Position numbers and translations under genes: made by a program. From Brassica napus (Eukaryota; Streptophyta; Magnoliopsida; Brassicales; Brassicaceae), in the NCBI RefSeq assembly GCF_020379485.1, contig NC_063437.1, positions 17,075,726 to 17,139,725 of the forward strand: 64,000 nt of DNA, read 5' to 3'. Positions 1-12,608 of the stretch are shown here, in pieces; the first letter of the stretch is position 1, and each line of letters begins with the position of its first letter. The notes beneath the pieces were generated by a model. It saw only the letters and a program-made list of their open reading frames with translations, did not search any database and was not told the DNA's origin.

Positions 1-1207
1 ATACTCAATGTTCAAAATTTTGTATGCTTCTAATCAGATTGGACTGAAGGTTTAGATTTATTTACGAATAATCTATAGTTCTATTATATTGTAATTGATA
101 TAAGATAAATATATGATATTACATATATAATTAAAGGATATGTTAGTACCGGTCTTAGTAATTAATTATATATATTTATTGAAAAACGTAAATCATATTT
201 TCAAAACAAAAGAACAATATGTTTTTTTCAGTATTTCAAATTTTGTGCTATGTTGTTTTTCCAGCATTTCAAATTTCATGCGCTATTAATATAATCTTTG
301 AAATTAATTAATAAGTGATTTACTTTTACAAATTGATTGTATTATTGATATAATTGAACTATAAATAATTAATTGTATGATGTCACATCTGTATTAAGAT
401 TTTTTTCTATATTTTAAATTTTTATAAAATAAATTAATAATCAATCTAGATTAATAGAATATTTATATCGATTAGGAAAGGGTCTAAAGACTCTAAGCTA
501 CACCATTATTAATTTGGCTGCAAACATTAATTAACTGTTTGAGAAAAGAATCCACCACTTATATTTTTGTATTCTTTTCCCTTTCTCTTTATTTTATTTA
601 GATGTTCTCCTTTTTCAATTTATATCTCTGTAAACTGAGGAACCTTCAAAATAAATTTAATGTTAAAACAAAACATGTTAAGTATTCTTTTGATAGGCTT
701 GATACTACGATTTTCAATCAGTCTCTAAGAAGACTTATCCTTTTTACAATCTTGATTTTTTTCAGTATATATTTGATTTCATTTGTTTCTGTCTATGAAA
801 GTCAATTTATGTTGATTCTTTGTTAATATGCTGGTTGCGGTGTTATGCGTTTTTGTGTCCTTAATTTGAATTGGTAGGTCCTTTCATTACAAATATCGTC
901 ATCCTGAATTTCTTATATTATTTTATGTTTCTCTTTTATTTATAAGATCTTTAAGAAGAAGAAAAAGGAGAGAAAGAAAAGTAGTTGACTTGGAGAAGCT
1001 AACTTTTTCTTGTAACGAATTCAGTGTATGTGGGCAAGAGTGTTGTCTAGATACTAAGGGAAACGAAATAAACCTTTCTAGTAAACCCTAATTTCTGGAT
1101 ATTATGAGTTAAAATTATCATTTATCTTATTTGAGTTTAATCTCTAGTACTGATAGTTTTTGAAACTCTAAAGATCTTCCAGATTATCCAAAGAAAAAAT
1201 AGCAAAA
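1..1207. other. AT-rich upstream region of the HDG3-like gene
   Basis: No credible gene is seen. The region is AT-rich and holds only short spurious open frames. The last 200-300 bases probably contain the promoter and 5' UTR of the HD-Zip gene that starts at 1208. I could not place a TATA box or a 5' UTR intron with confidence. Confidence 0.5.
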
Positions 1208-4200
1208 ATGTCTCAGCCCAACATGGTACCAGTGGAGATGAACAACAATGTTGGAGACGGTAACAACAACAACAACAACAACAACGGAAACAACATCACC
1301 ACCACCAACAACGACATGAATGGGGGTATTGTTTTGGGGGATGAGGAAATAGACAGTGCTAATACAAGTGAGAATCAAGAAGATGGAAGCGATCATCAAG
1401 ATCCAGCACGTCCTAGTAAGAGAAAACGTTATCATCGTCACACCAAACATCAAATCCAGGAATTGGAAAAGTAATTCTTCCTTAACTTTCATTTTGGTCT
1501 TATTGTATGTAACTATAAAACTTTAACTTTCATTTGTGTCTTGTTTCTTTGTTGAATAGTTTCTTCAAAGAGTGTCCTCATCCAGATGACACGCAAAGGA
1601 AAGAGCTTAGCCGTCAGCTGGGATTAGACCATCATCAGATCAAATTCTGGTTCCAGAACAAACGCACCCAAATAAAGGTATATGTATGTCAAAAAATGTA
1701 TCATCAGTTATCACATATTTAATATTTTGACAAAAATTATAGTTGGTTCTGATACATGGTAGATAAATATATATTGATGGTTATCTATACATATGTAGTG
1801 TTGACATAATGCGAGAGAATATAAATGCAACACACATGTATTATGCATAAGGTTTTTCAAATTAAATGTCTAATTGCGCGCGCCACACAAATGTGACATA
1901 AATCGCGCTTATACGTTGGTGTGAGGGTTGCACGAACGCGATCAATATTCATGATCACTTCTTTTACTAAATTAATTCTTAACTCACTTAAAAACCAAAA
2001 ACTTCGTTGTCTTTGTTACTCATCCATTCTAAATATATATATAACCACTCGGCTTGGTCTTTTTTTTTTGGCAGAATCATCAAGAACGCCATGAGAACTC
2101 ACAACTTCGGGCAGAGAACGATAGGCTTAGAGCCGAAAACCACCAATGTCGAGCATCTATTGCTAAGGCCATATGTCATAGGTGTGGAGGTAAAACCGCA
2201 ATTGGTGAAATGTCTTTCGAGGAACATCATCTTCTCCTCGAAAATACTAAGTTAGCTGAAGAGGTACGTACGTACTATGTGTACTAGAAGATGAATAAGT
2301 GAGCCATGCACCTTTATAATGTATTTTTAACTTAAAATGCTAGGCATACACCGGAGACTAACATATATGATTAGTCTCATAACCATTTCACAACGTACCA
2401 CTGAAATCAACATGGTGAAACTCATAGATTCTTATACAATTTTTTTGGTTGCCAATATATAGATTTGAAAGTTCATACATATAAAAATCAATTCATACAG
2501 CATATCAGTAGGCTATGTAATTAGTTCATACATATAAAAATCAATTCAAATCTAATTTTCAACTTCTTTTTTTTTTTGTCTTTTGGGGTGCTAGATCCGT
2601 CAATTATCTTTGGTGATGCCCAAGTGTACAGGCAAGCCTGTAATGAACTATACCCTTACTCCTCCTGTTCCAGCTCGACCTTTGGAAGAGATAGCATCTA
2701 ATAGAAGAGAAGTCTATGGAAGTATCGGAAACGTCCCGGGGTCAGCACTTAGAGTGAAAGATGGCGATAAGCCGTTGATCATAGAGTTAGCAGAGTTAGC
2801 CATGAAGGAGCTAATGGCGATGGCTCGACTGGATGAACCGCTGTGGGACATAGGAGCTAATGGCACGAGCTTAGCTTTAAACTTGAATGAATACACAAGA
2901 ATATTTCGGAACGGACTCGGGCCTATACTGAATGGGCTTAGAACCGAGGCATCCAAGGCAACCTCAATCGCGTTCATGAACCATCTAGACATTGTTCAAA
3001 GTCTAATGGATGTGGTAAGTTAATTAAATGTTCCCTTGTCAACAACATACATACGTTAATAGTGTCTACAAGGTGGTGTTATTAACTAACGTGTATTTTC
3101 ACAGAATCTTTGGTCGAACATGTTTGCTAGAATGGTTGCTAGAGCCATGAGTCATGACGCTCTCTTGACTGGAGTCCAAGGAAACTTTGACGGAGCGTTC
3201 CATCTGGTAGATCTTTCAATTTTATTCCAATATAATATATGTACAAGTTCAAGAATTCTAAAATAAGAACAATACTATCAACATAACTAATACTATTGTT
3301 GTTATCACTACACAGATGACTGCTGAATACCAAGTTCTTTCGCCAGTAGTCTCAACCCGAGAATGCTACTTCGTCCGCCACTGTAAGCAGCAAGGTGACG
3401 GTATATGGGCGGTGGTCGATGTTTCTATCGACCATCTCTTTCCAAACCTTGAACTTAAATGTCGGAGACGGCCCTCTGGATGTTTGATTCAGCAAATTGA
3501 AAATGGATTCTGCAAGGTACTACTTGACTTTGTGGTTAATTGTCTTGTTATGGTTTTGTGTAGCCATCCGGTTTATGCGTTTTTTTTTTTTTTTTTTTGG
3601 TTTATTCGGGTCAGATATTTTCGCCATAATCTCACCAAATTAAACCGAAATTTTGGTTTTGGTAAATTTCAGTTTTCAAAATTTTAGTATTTTACCGAAA
3701 ATAACCAAATTTTTTGTTTCGATTAAATTTGAATTTTTTTTAAAAAAATGGAAAATATTGGTTAATTCGGTTATATTTTTTCGGGTATAATTCATTTTTA
3801 AGAAAAAATCGAACTAACTTAAAACTGAACCAAAAACTGAAGTATTTTCAAAATATTGAAATTAAATCAATCTCGAAACCATAACCAAACTGAAAACCGA
3901 ATTTTTTTGTTCGGCTCAGTTGAAATCCGCAGAGTTAGTTTTGTGTGTAAACAAGTTTAAATGGTTATCATTTTGGTTTTGAAAAAGGTTACTTGGGTTG
4001 AGCATGTGGAGGTAGATGACAGAGAAGTACACCCCTTGTATAAGTCCTTAATCAGCTCTGGTCAAGCTTTAAGTGCTGAACGTTGGGTTGAAACATTGGA
4101 GCGCCAGTGCGAGCGTTTAGCCTACATCATGTCTCCAAATGTTCCATCCATAGAACCGGATGGTCTAATAAGTATTTGCTACTCCCTATGATCTTACGCA

Positions 4201-5164
4201 ATCACAAACATTGCTTCTAAGTGATAAACTCTTTCTCTCTTTTTTCCTTAACCATTTTGTGATTTTGTTTGTGGAATGGTGCAGTGATAACGAACAATGC
4301 AAAGCAGAGCCTTCTGAAGATAGCTGAGAGGATGACAAGAAGCTTCCTCTCTGGAGTGGCTACTTCAAATGGAGATATATGGTTTGGATTGTCTGGTAAT
4401 GGAGGAAATACTGTCAGAGCGATGACTCGAAAGAGCTTGAATGATCCAGGAAGGCCTGTAGGGGTCATTCTCTATGCATCCACTTCGTTTTGGCTACCGG
4501 TTCCTCCTAAGACTGTCTTTGACTTCCTCAGAGATGCCAACAATCGAACCAATGTTAGTACCTTTTTTGGAACAATAACTCCTCTTTGTTTTGATTTCTT
4601 TCTTGATATATATAACATGTTTTGAAATGTTATATGCAGTGGGATGTTATCACAACCGGAGGGGAAGGTTTACAGTTGATGTCACAGATTGGAAATGGGA
4701 GAGACAGTAGGAACTGTGTATCTTTACTCCGGGTATAAAAGTTACTCTCTGTTTAGTCTGTTTTTGATTCTTTTTTTGGTCTTTAATATGTGACTAATGT
4801 GTTTCTGGTTATACAGACCCCAAACACTAGCCAGAAAAAGATGATGATGATCCAAGAGACCTCTACTGACCCAACCGCTTCATTTGTGATCTACGCACCT
4901 CTTGATGTAACATTGACAGAGAATGTTCTCATGGGAGGTGACCCTGGCAATGTGTCACTACTTCCAATGGGTTTTGCTATTCTTCCTGATGGTACGGCTC
5001 AGCCTGGAAGAGAAGGAGGGTCACTAGTGAGTACTGCCTTTCAGGTTCTGGCTGAAAAAGATCCTTCGACTATGCTGTCTTTTAGCTCTCTTGCAACCAC
5101 TGAGAATCTGATTTTAACAACCGCGAATAAGATCAGAGCTTACTTTAGTCAGCAGACTGTTTGA
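1208..5164 (+). CDS. HDG3: HD-Zip class IV transcription factor, HDG3-like
   Basis: Homeodomain-leucine zipper IV (HD-START) nuclear transcription factor; the family controls epidermal identity and epigenetically regulated reproductive genes. Proposed exons: 1208-1470, 1560-1677, 2075-2263, 2595-3014, 3105-3206, 3316-3516, 3988-4171, 4285-4553, 4640-4732, 4817-5164. All junctions are GT-AG and in frame, giving 728 aa, close to Arabidopsis HDG3. Seen: an N-terminal Asn-rich stretch (N19-N26) coded by CAA/AAC repeats; homeodomain about 71-127 with WFQNKR at 118-123; zipper-loop-zipper about 128-190 with CHRCGG at 161-166; START domain from about 248; a conserved C-terminal region ending RAYFSQQTV. 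The start MSQPNMVPV matches the HDG3 N-terminus as I remember it. Exon 7 could instead end at 4162, but the 4171 donor (GTATTT) gives better family alignment. The gene looks intact. It converges on the GLR3.7 remnant. Confidence 0.85.
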
Positions 5165-5655
5165 AAGGTACATCACTGAACTCATTTCAGTAAAGAAACT
5201 TAAAACCATTGATGCCTGCAACGTGACTTTCTTTATTTCTTTGAAGGGGATGCAGAGGAGTAAATCAATGGGAGGAGTCAAGAATGAACCTGAGAAGAAG
5301 CCATGCTTGGTTTTTCTGTTGAATGTTACTTCCTTGTGAACTTTTGCTAAGACAATTGTTATTTCAGTTTTTGTGTGTTTTGTTTCATTGTTATTGTTGG
5401 AACCTTATCAAACTCATTTCTCTATTTGTGTTTCAAATATGTTTTTTTTGAACTTTTTCTGATGGCTTTTGATCTTTTTTGTGGTCTTGATAATTTTGCA
5501 TATGTGTTTTTGTTTCGCTGATGTTTTTTGTGTGTTTTATTTCAGTGTTTATGTGTGTTTTATTTCATTGATCTTTTTTTTTGTGATCTTGCTTACATGT
5601 TAGCTCATAAGTAATTACAATACAACTTGCCTTTCTACAAAGTGGAGTCTACTCA
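5165..5655. other. 3' UTR and spacer between HDG3-like and GLR remnant
   Basis: T-rich sequence after the HDG3-like stop codon, with repeated 'tgtgttttatttca' style motifs. A GT at 5168 and an AG before 5248 could mark a 3' UTR intron, but this is not certain. No other gene is seen. The GLR remnant ends at 5656 on the other strand, so the two genes converge. Confidence 0.45.
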
Positions 5656-5697
5656 TCAACTTTGTCGTACCTCAGAATCACCTTGAAGTTCCACAAC
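5656..5697 (-). pseudogene. GLR3.7: Severed C-terminal end of the GLR3.7-like last exon
   Basis: Read on the minus strand, these 42 bases continue the GLR frame that is broken at 10513. Across the 5-bp duplication ACAAC the frame gives ...VELQGDSEVRQS and then a TGA at 5656-5658. This is the original 3' end of the glutamate receptor-like gene. It is now separated from the rest of its exon by the copia insertion. Confidence 0.75.
5693..5697 (+). repeat. Left target-site duplication of the copia element
   Basis: ACAAC here and again at 10513-10517, directly outside the two LTRs. Five-base duplications are standard for Ty1/copia integrase. Confidence 0.9.
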
Positions 5698-6008
5698 TGT
5701 TAAACTATAATCTAATCTCTCCTTGATACATTTACATAAGTTAGTTATTTATGTTATTACACAAAGAGTTGTAACTCTTCAAGTTGTGTCCTTTAGTATA
5801 AAGAGTTGTGTCTCTTATACTTGTATTGATTCGATCTCTATATAAAGATCAATCATCTGTTGTAAACAAAACAACCGAATCTCAATAATACAAAAGTATT
5901 TTCAGAAAAGTTTATAAGCCTGAAACGTCTATCTTATTCTTTCTCTCGAACTCGTGTGTAACACATTGTGATCGTTGTGTAACACAAGCGGTTGGTAAAA
6001 GATTAACA
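5698..6008 (+). repeat. 5' LTR (311 bp)
   Basis: Begins TGTTAAAC and ends GATTAACA (TG...CA). It appears identical to 10202-10512. It contains a TATATAAA box at 5839-5846, likely the Pol II promoter of the element. Confidence 0.95.
5839..5846 (+). promoter_or_regulatory. TATA box in the 5' LTR
   Basis: TATATAAA inside the 5' LTR, about 290 bases before the gag start. The position fits the U3/R border of a short copia LTR. The same motif is in the 3' LTR, so that copy could drive outward transcription toward the GLR remnant. Confidence 0.6.
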
Positions 6009-6020
6009 TGGTATCAGAGC
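6009..6020 (+). other. Primer binding site
   Basis: TGGTATCAGAGC immediately follows the 5' LTR. It is complementary to the 3' end of initiator methionine tRNA, the usual primer for plant copia elements. Confidence 0.9.
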
Positions 6021-6127
6021 TTTACGTTTGAGAGGACAAAGGAAAAAGCACTAGTAAGAGAAACACTTGGCGTGGAGAAAAGGAGGCTAGAGGATTTTGT
6101 CATACGATTTCGGAATCATTCGAAACG

Positions 6128-6952
6128 ATGAAGAATCAAGTAATCCCCATATTTGATGGAGAGAAGTACGACTTCTGGAGCATCAAGATGACAACCATTC
6201 TCAAGACCAGGAAGTTATGGTCTGTGGTTGAAGAAGGCGTAGCAGCCCCACCAGCACAAGTGGATGAAACCCCTGAAACAGCAAGGGCAAGATCGCTTAG
6301 AGAAGAAGCGATGATGAACGATACATTGGCTTTGCAAATCTTGCAAACTGCTGTATCGGATCATATATTCTCACGGATTGCAGCAGCATCAACATCCAAA
6401 GAGGCGTGGGATGCATTGAAGGAGGAGTATGAAGGCTCTCCTCAAGTTCGTTTGATTAAACTTCAAACATTGCGAAGGGAGTATGAGAATCTGAAGATGT
6501 ATGAGAATGAAGACATTAAGGTCTTCACAGATAAGATAGTTGAATTGGCAAATCAATTAACTTATCATGGTGAACAGAAGTCAGATGTTCAACTCATACA
6601 GAAGATACTCATCTCTCTCCCAGCCAAATTTGATAGCATAGTCAGTGTGTTGGAGCAAACAAGCGATTTGACTTCAACAAAGATGACAGAGTTGATCGGG
6701 ATCTTGAAGGCTCATGAAGCAAGGCTGGCTGCAAGAGAAGAAAGCACCAGTGAAGGAGCATTCGATGCTCGTGTTAAACACAAAATTCTGGTGTTACACA
6801 AGACAACTCAAAGCGCCAAGGAGGCAAGAAGTGGTGCGGTTTCTGCAAGAGAAACAACCACAATGAGAGCGAGTGTTGGAGGAAACAGAAGAAGGAAGAT
6901 CCAAAGAAGGATCACAGAAGTAACAAGGAGTGTTACAATTGTGGCAAGTTAG
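6128..6952 (+). pseudogene. Copia gag, frameshifted before the zinc knuckles
   Basis: Encodes the retrotransposon capsid protein: the N-terminal part (FDGEKYDFWSIKM, and a central UBN2-type gag region) is normal for about 220 residues. From about 6782-6785, a short A run, this frame no longer matches gag. The true continuation, with two CX2CX4HX4C knuckles (CGFCKRNNHNESEC and CYNCGKLGHFANQC), lies in the pol frame from 6778 onward. One missing A in the run would account for the shift. Ribosomal slippage is possible, but no canonical heptamer is visible. The remaining 3' part of this frame is therefore probably not biological. Confidence 0.8.
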
Positions 6953-9900
6953 GCCACTTTGCAAATCAGTGCTACTCAAAGAAGAAAGAGAAGGCACATG
7001 TGAGTCTCGAAGAAGATTCAAATGAAGATCACATGTTGTTCAGTGCGAGCGAAGCAGCAACAACAGTGATGGAAGATGTCTGGTTAGTAGACAGTGGAGC
7101 AACTAATCATATGACAAAGGAGGAGAGTTACTTCTCAAAGCTTGATAGGAGTATCAAGGTTCCAATAAAGATTGGAAATGGAAGCACAGTCATGACAGCC
7201 GGTAAAGGAGACATTACCGTCATGACCAAAGGTGGCAAGAAGACCATCAGAAATGTATTCTTGGTTCCGGGTTTGGCGAAAAATTTGTTGAGTGTTCCAC
7301 AAATTGTTTCAAGCGGATACCGGGTGAGTTTCCAAGAGAAGAGATGCATCATAGATGATGCAAAAGGAAGGAGGATAATGGATATCCCAATGACTCACAA
7401 AAGCTATCGAATCAGGATGAGTTCGGCTCAGGTAGAAGAGGCCTTGAGCGCTAGTGAGCAAGGAAAGATGGAGACATGGCACAAGAGACTTGGTCATGTA
7501 GGCGACAAAAGGTTGCAACAAATGCAAGACAAAGACTTGGTAAAGGGATTACCAAAGTTTAAAGTCAAGAAGGAAGCATGTGAGGCGTGTAGACTTGGAA
7601 AGCAATCACGCAAAAGCTTCCCAAAGGAATCTCAAACTAAGACAAGAGAGAAGCTTGAGATTGTACATACGGATGTATGTGGGCCGATGCAGCACCAGTC
7701 TGTTGATGGAAGCCGATACTTTTTGCTATTCTTGGATGATCATACTCACATGTGTTGGGTATACTTCATGAAGCAAAAGTCAGAGACATTCTCACTGTTC
7801 AAGAAGTTCAAAGCAATGGTGGAGAAGCAGTCGGATTGTACCATCAAGACACTGAGATCAGATGGAGGTGGTGAGTTCACTTCACGAGAATTCAACCGGT
7901 TCTGTGAAGAAGAAGGAATCAATAAGCAAGTCACCTTGCCTTATTCACCGCAACAAAATGGTGCAGCGGAGCGCATGAATAGGACCTTGGTGGAGATGGC
8001 TAGATCTATGTTGGCAGAACAAGACTTACCGCTCAAGTTATGGGCAGAAGCGGTATACACTGCCTCATATCTTCAAAACCGTCTGCCATCAAAGGCAATA
8101 GAAGAAGATGTCACTCCTATAGAGAAGTGGTGTGGACACAAGCCAGATGTGTCACACATGAGAATGTTTGGTAGCATATGCTACATACATATCCCAAATC
8201 AAAAGAGGAGGAAGCTAGACGTCAAGGCAAAGCGTGGAGTCTTTGTTGGATATAGCAACCAATCCAAAGGCTATAGAGTTCTCATTTTGGAGAATGAGAA
8301 GATTGAAGTATCAAGAGATGTCGAGTTTGAAGAAGGAAAGAAGTGGGATTGGAAAAGGCAAGAAGAAGTGAGGAAGACATTGGAGTTGTCTATGGAAGAC
8401 TCTCACTCGCCTGAGGATCAAACCGAAGGTGCATCCAGTCCTGAGGAACAAACCGAAGGTGCATCCAGTCCTGAGGAACAATTTGGAGGTACTTTCAGCC
8501 CTATTTCTTTTCAAAATGATGATCATGATACTAGTAGTGGAGATGAAGAAACTTCTGAGGCACCAAGGAAGTTCAAGTCCATGGTTGATATCATGGAAAG
8601 GGCACCGAGAGTAGAGCTTGATGAAGCGGCTCAAGCTATAGAAGCTTGTCTTCATGCAAATGAAGAACCATACACTTATGATGAAGCGTGTGGTACCAAG
8701 GAATGGAGAGAAGCAATGAATGAGGAGATAGCCATGATTGAGAAGAACAAGACGTGGGAACTAGTGGACAAGCCAAAGAAGAAGAATGTGATAAGTGTGA
8801 AGTGGATCTACAAGATCAAGACCGATGCAAACGGCAATCACATCAAGCACAAGGCGCGGCTAGTTGCAAGAGGGTTCTCTCAAGAGTATGGTGTTGACTA
8901 CCTTGAGACGTTTGCTCCTGTCTCAAGACATGATACAATACGAGCCATACTTGCCTATGCGGCTCAGATGAAGTGGCAATTGTATCAGATGGATGTGAAG
9001 TCAGCCTTTCTCAATGGCGACCTCAAGGAAGAAGTGTATGTCACACAACCGCCTGGGTATGTGACACACGGGAAGGAACACAAGGTGTTAAGGCTACACA
9101 AAGCTTTATATGGTTTAAAGCAAGCCCCAAGGGCATGGTATGGAAGGATAGATTCATACTTTCTTCAAAACGGTTTTGAGAGGAGTATGAATGATGCGGC
9201 CTTATACATCAAGAAGCAAGGAGGAGATGTGTTGATCGTGAGTCTATATGTGGATGATATAATCATCACAGGAAGCAACATTCAGAGCATCAACACATTC
9301 AAGGAGAACATGAAGAAAGAATTCGAGATGGTGGATCTTGGATTGTTGAACTACTTTCTTGGAATGGAAGTAATTCAAGACAATGGAGGCATATTTCTTT
9401 CACAAGAAAAATATGCAAACAAACTTGTAGACAAGTTTGGGATGCGAGACAGCAAGAGTGTAAGCAACCCACTTACACCACAAGGAAAAGGAGTTGAGGA
9501 TGACAAGGAGTATGGAGATCCGACTAAGTATAGAAGCATCATTGGAGGGCTTTTGTACTTGTGTGCATCAAGACCTGATGTGATGTATGCAAGCGCCTAT
9601 CTCTCAAGATACATGTCATCACCTCGCATGAAGCACTACCAAGAAGCCAAGAGGGTGTTAAGATATGTCAAAGGAACATCAAACTTTGGAGTGTACTTCA
9701 CAAGCGTGAAAGAACCAAGACTTCTAGGCTACACGGACAGCGATTGGGGTGGTTCTAAGGAAGACAAGAAAAGCACTTCAGGTTATGTGTTTACTCTTGG
9801 ATCAGCCATGTTTTGTTGGCAGTCAAGCAAGCAACAAACAGTGGCGCAATCAACGGCTGAGGCAGAGTACATAGCCGTGTGTGCAGCAGCAAATCAAGCA

Positions 9901-10194
9901 GTGTGGTTACAAAGACTATTTGAAGACTTTGGTCAGAAGTTTGAAGGAGGCATTCCGATCTTATGTGACAACAAATCAGCAATAGCAATTGGGAAGAATC
10001 CGGTGCAACACAGAAGGACGAAGCACATAGAGATCAAGTACCATTTCGTGAGGGAAGCTGAGCAAAAGGGAATCATTGAACTGAAGTATTGCAAAGGGGA
10101 TGATCAACTCGCAGACATTCTCACAAAGGCATTAAGTGGTTCAAGATTTGAAGATCTAAGGAAGCAGCTTGGAGTCAAGTCGAGATATGATTAA
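6778..10194 (+). CDS. Copia gag zinc knuckles plus pol polyprotein
   Basis: Open from just after a TAA at 6775-6777 to the TAA at 10192-10194. No ATG decides the start; in an intact element this would be fused to gag. Domains in order: two CCHC knuckles; aspartic protease (VDSGATNHMT near 7090); integrase with HHCC zinc finger (HKRLGH...CEACRLGKQ) and the DDE core (HTDVCGPM, RSDGGGEF, SPQQNGAAER); reverse transcriptase (QMDVKSAFLNGDL and the catalytic YVDD near 9250); RNase H (TDSDWGGSKEDKKSTSGY), ending about 16 residues after DILTKALSG. Codes for everything needed for reverse transcription and integration. A short in-frame repeat (EDQ/EEQTEGASSP) lies between integrase and RT at about 8407-8480. 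Confidence 0.9.
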   Translation, partial: TQNSGVTQDNSKRQGGKKWCGFCKRNNHNESECWRKQKKEDPKKDHRSNKECYNCGKLGHFANQCYSKKKEKAHVSLEEDSNEDHMLFSASEAATTVMEDVWLVDSGATNHMTKEESYFSKLDRSIKVPIKIGNGSTVMTAGKGDITVMTKGGKKTIRNVFLVPGLAKNLLSVPQIVSSGYRVSFQEKRCIIDDAKGRRIMDIPMTHKSYRIRMSSAQVEEALSASEQGKMETWHKRLGHVGDKRLQQMQDKDLVKGLPKFKVKKEACEACRLGKQSRKSFPKESQTKTREKLEIVHTDVCGPMQHQSVDGSRYFLLFLDDHTHMCWVYFMKQKSETFSLFKKFKAMVEKQSDCTIKTLRSDGGGEFTSREFNRFCEEEGINKQVTLPYSPQQNGAAERMNRTLVEMARSMLAEQDLPLKLWAEAVYTASYLQNRLPSKAIEEDVTPIEKWCGHKPDVSHMRMFGSICYIHIPNQKRRKLDVKAKRGVFVGYSNQSKGYRVLILENEKIEVSRDVEFEEGKKWDWKRQEEVRKTLELSMEDSHSPEDQTEGASSPEEQTEGASSPEEQFGGTFSPISFQNDDHDTSSGDEETSEAPRKFKSMVDIMERAPRVELDEAAQAIEACLHANEEPYTYDEACGTKEWREAMNEEIAMIEKNKTWELVDKPKKKNVISVKWIYKIKTDANGNHIKHKARLVARGFSQEYGVDYLETFAPVSRHDTIRAILAYAAQMKWQLYQMDVKSAFLNGDLKEEVYVTQPPGYVTHGKEHKVLRLHKALYGLKQAPRAWYGRIDSYFLQNGFERSMNDAALYIKKQGGDVLIVSLYVDDIIITGSNIQSINTFKENMKKEFEMVDLGLLNYFLGMEVIQDNGGIFLSQEKYANKLVDKFGMRDSKSVSNPLTPQGKGVEDDKEYGDPTKYRSIIGGLLYLCASRPDVMYASAYLSRYMSSPRMKHYQEAKRVLRYVKGTSNFGVYFTSVKEPRLLGYTDSDWGGSKEDKKSTSGYVFTLGSAMFCWQSSKQQTVAQSTAEAEYIAVCAAANQAVWLQRLFEDFGQKFEGGIPILCDNKSAIAIGKNPVQHRRTKHIEIKYHFVREAEQKGIIELKYCKGDDQLADILTKALSGSRFEDLRKQLGVKSRYD

Positions 10195-10201
10195 GGAGGA
10201 G
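10193..10201 (+). other. Polypurine tract
   Basis: AAGGAGGAG directly before the 3' LTR. It would prime plus-strand DNA synthesis during reverse transcription. Confidence 0.85.
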
Positions 10202-10512
10202 TGTTAAACTATAATCTAATCTCTCCTTGATACATTTACATAAGTTAGTTATTTATGTTATTACACAAAGAGTTGTAACTCTTCAAGTTGTGTCCTTTAG
10301 TATAAAGAGTTGTGTCTCTTATACTTGTATTGATTCGATCTCTATATAAAGATCAATCATCTGTTGTAAACAAAACAACCGAATCTCAATAATACAAAAG
10401 TATTTTCAGAAAAGTTTATAAGCCTGAAACGTCTATCTTATTCTTTCTCTCGAACTCGTGTGTAACACATTGTGATCGTTGTGTAACACAAGCGGTTGGT
10501 AAAAGATTAACA
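10202..10512 (+). repeat. 3' LTR (311 bp)
   Basis: Matches 5698-6008 across its length by eye. The GLR3.7-like minus-strand frame reads into it from 10512 and meets a stop near 10416, so the LTR donates an artificial C-terminal tail of about 30 residues to the GLR fragment. Confidence 0.95.
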
Positions 10513-12340
<1,828 letters not shown>

Positions 12341-12608
12341 GATTCTGCTTGATACAATCAAAAACGGCACAAAAAGTCAAATGTACAACTTGTGATTTAT
12401 CATATCATCTACAAGGGTCCGGACAAACTAGTAACATTCTGCTCATTTACTCTTACTCTCTCTATCACAGCACTGAAAGATCACATTCTAAACTTCTCTA
12501 TTTTGGATTAGTATTTACATTTTTAAGGAGTTGTAACAAGAAGATTATCTATCAACCGCTTGTTGAAACTTCCACAAGAGGTGGATTTTCAAACTACTCA
12601 TCTCTTAC

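Larger units (their letters stand above)
5698..10512 (+). mobile_element. Ty1/copia LTR retrotransposon, young insertion
   Basis: Element of 4,815 bp bounded by 311-bp LTRs (5698-6008 and 10202-10512) that I read as identical, and flanked by ACAAC duplications. The tRNA primer site is at 6009 and the polypurine tract at 10193-10201. Internal order is gag, protease, integrase, reverse transcriptase, RNase H, which is the copia order. Gag carries a one-base frame change; the pol frame is open throughout. The element sits inside the last exon of the GLR3.7-like gene. Matching LTRs indicate recent insertion. Confidence 0.95.

Noticed and set aside
602..826. 74-codon open frame upstream of the HDG3-like gene
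   Set aside because: AT-rich, no recognisable domain; probably chance or 5' leader sequence.
6782..6785. Programmed -1 frameshift in copia gag
   Set aside because: No canonical slippery heptamer or visible downstream structure; a one-base loss in an A run is simpler. Kept as a question in the findings.
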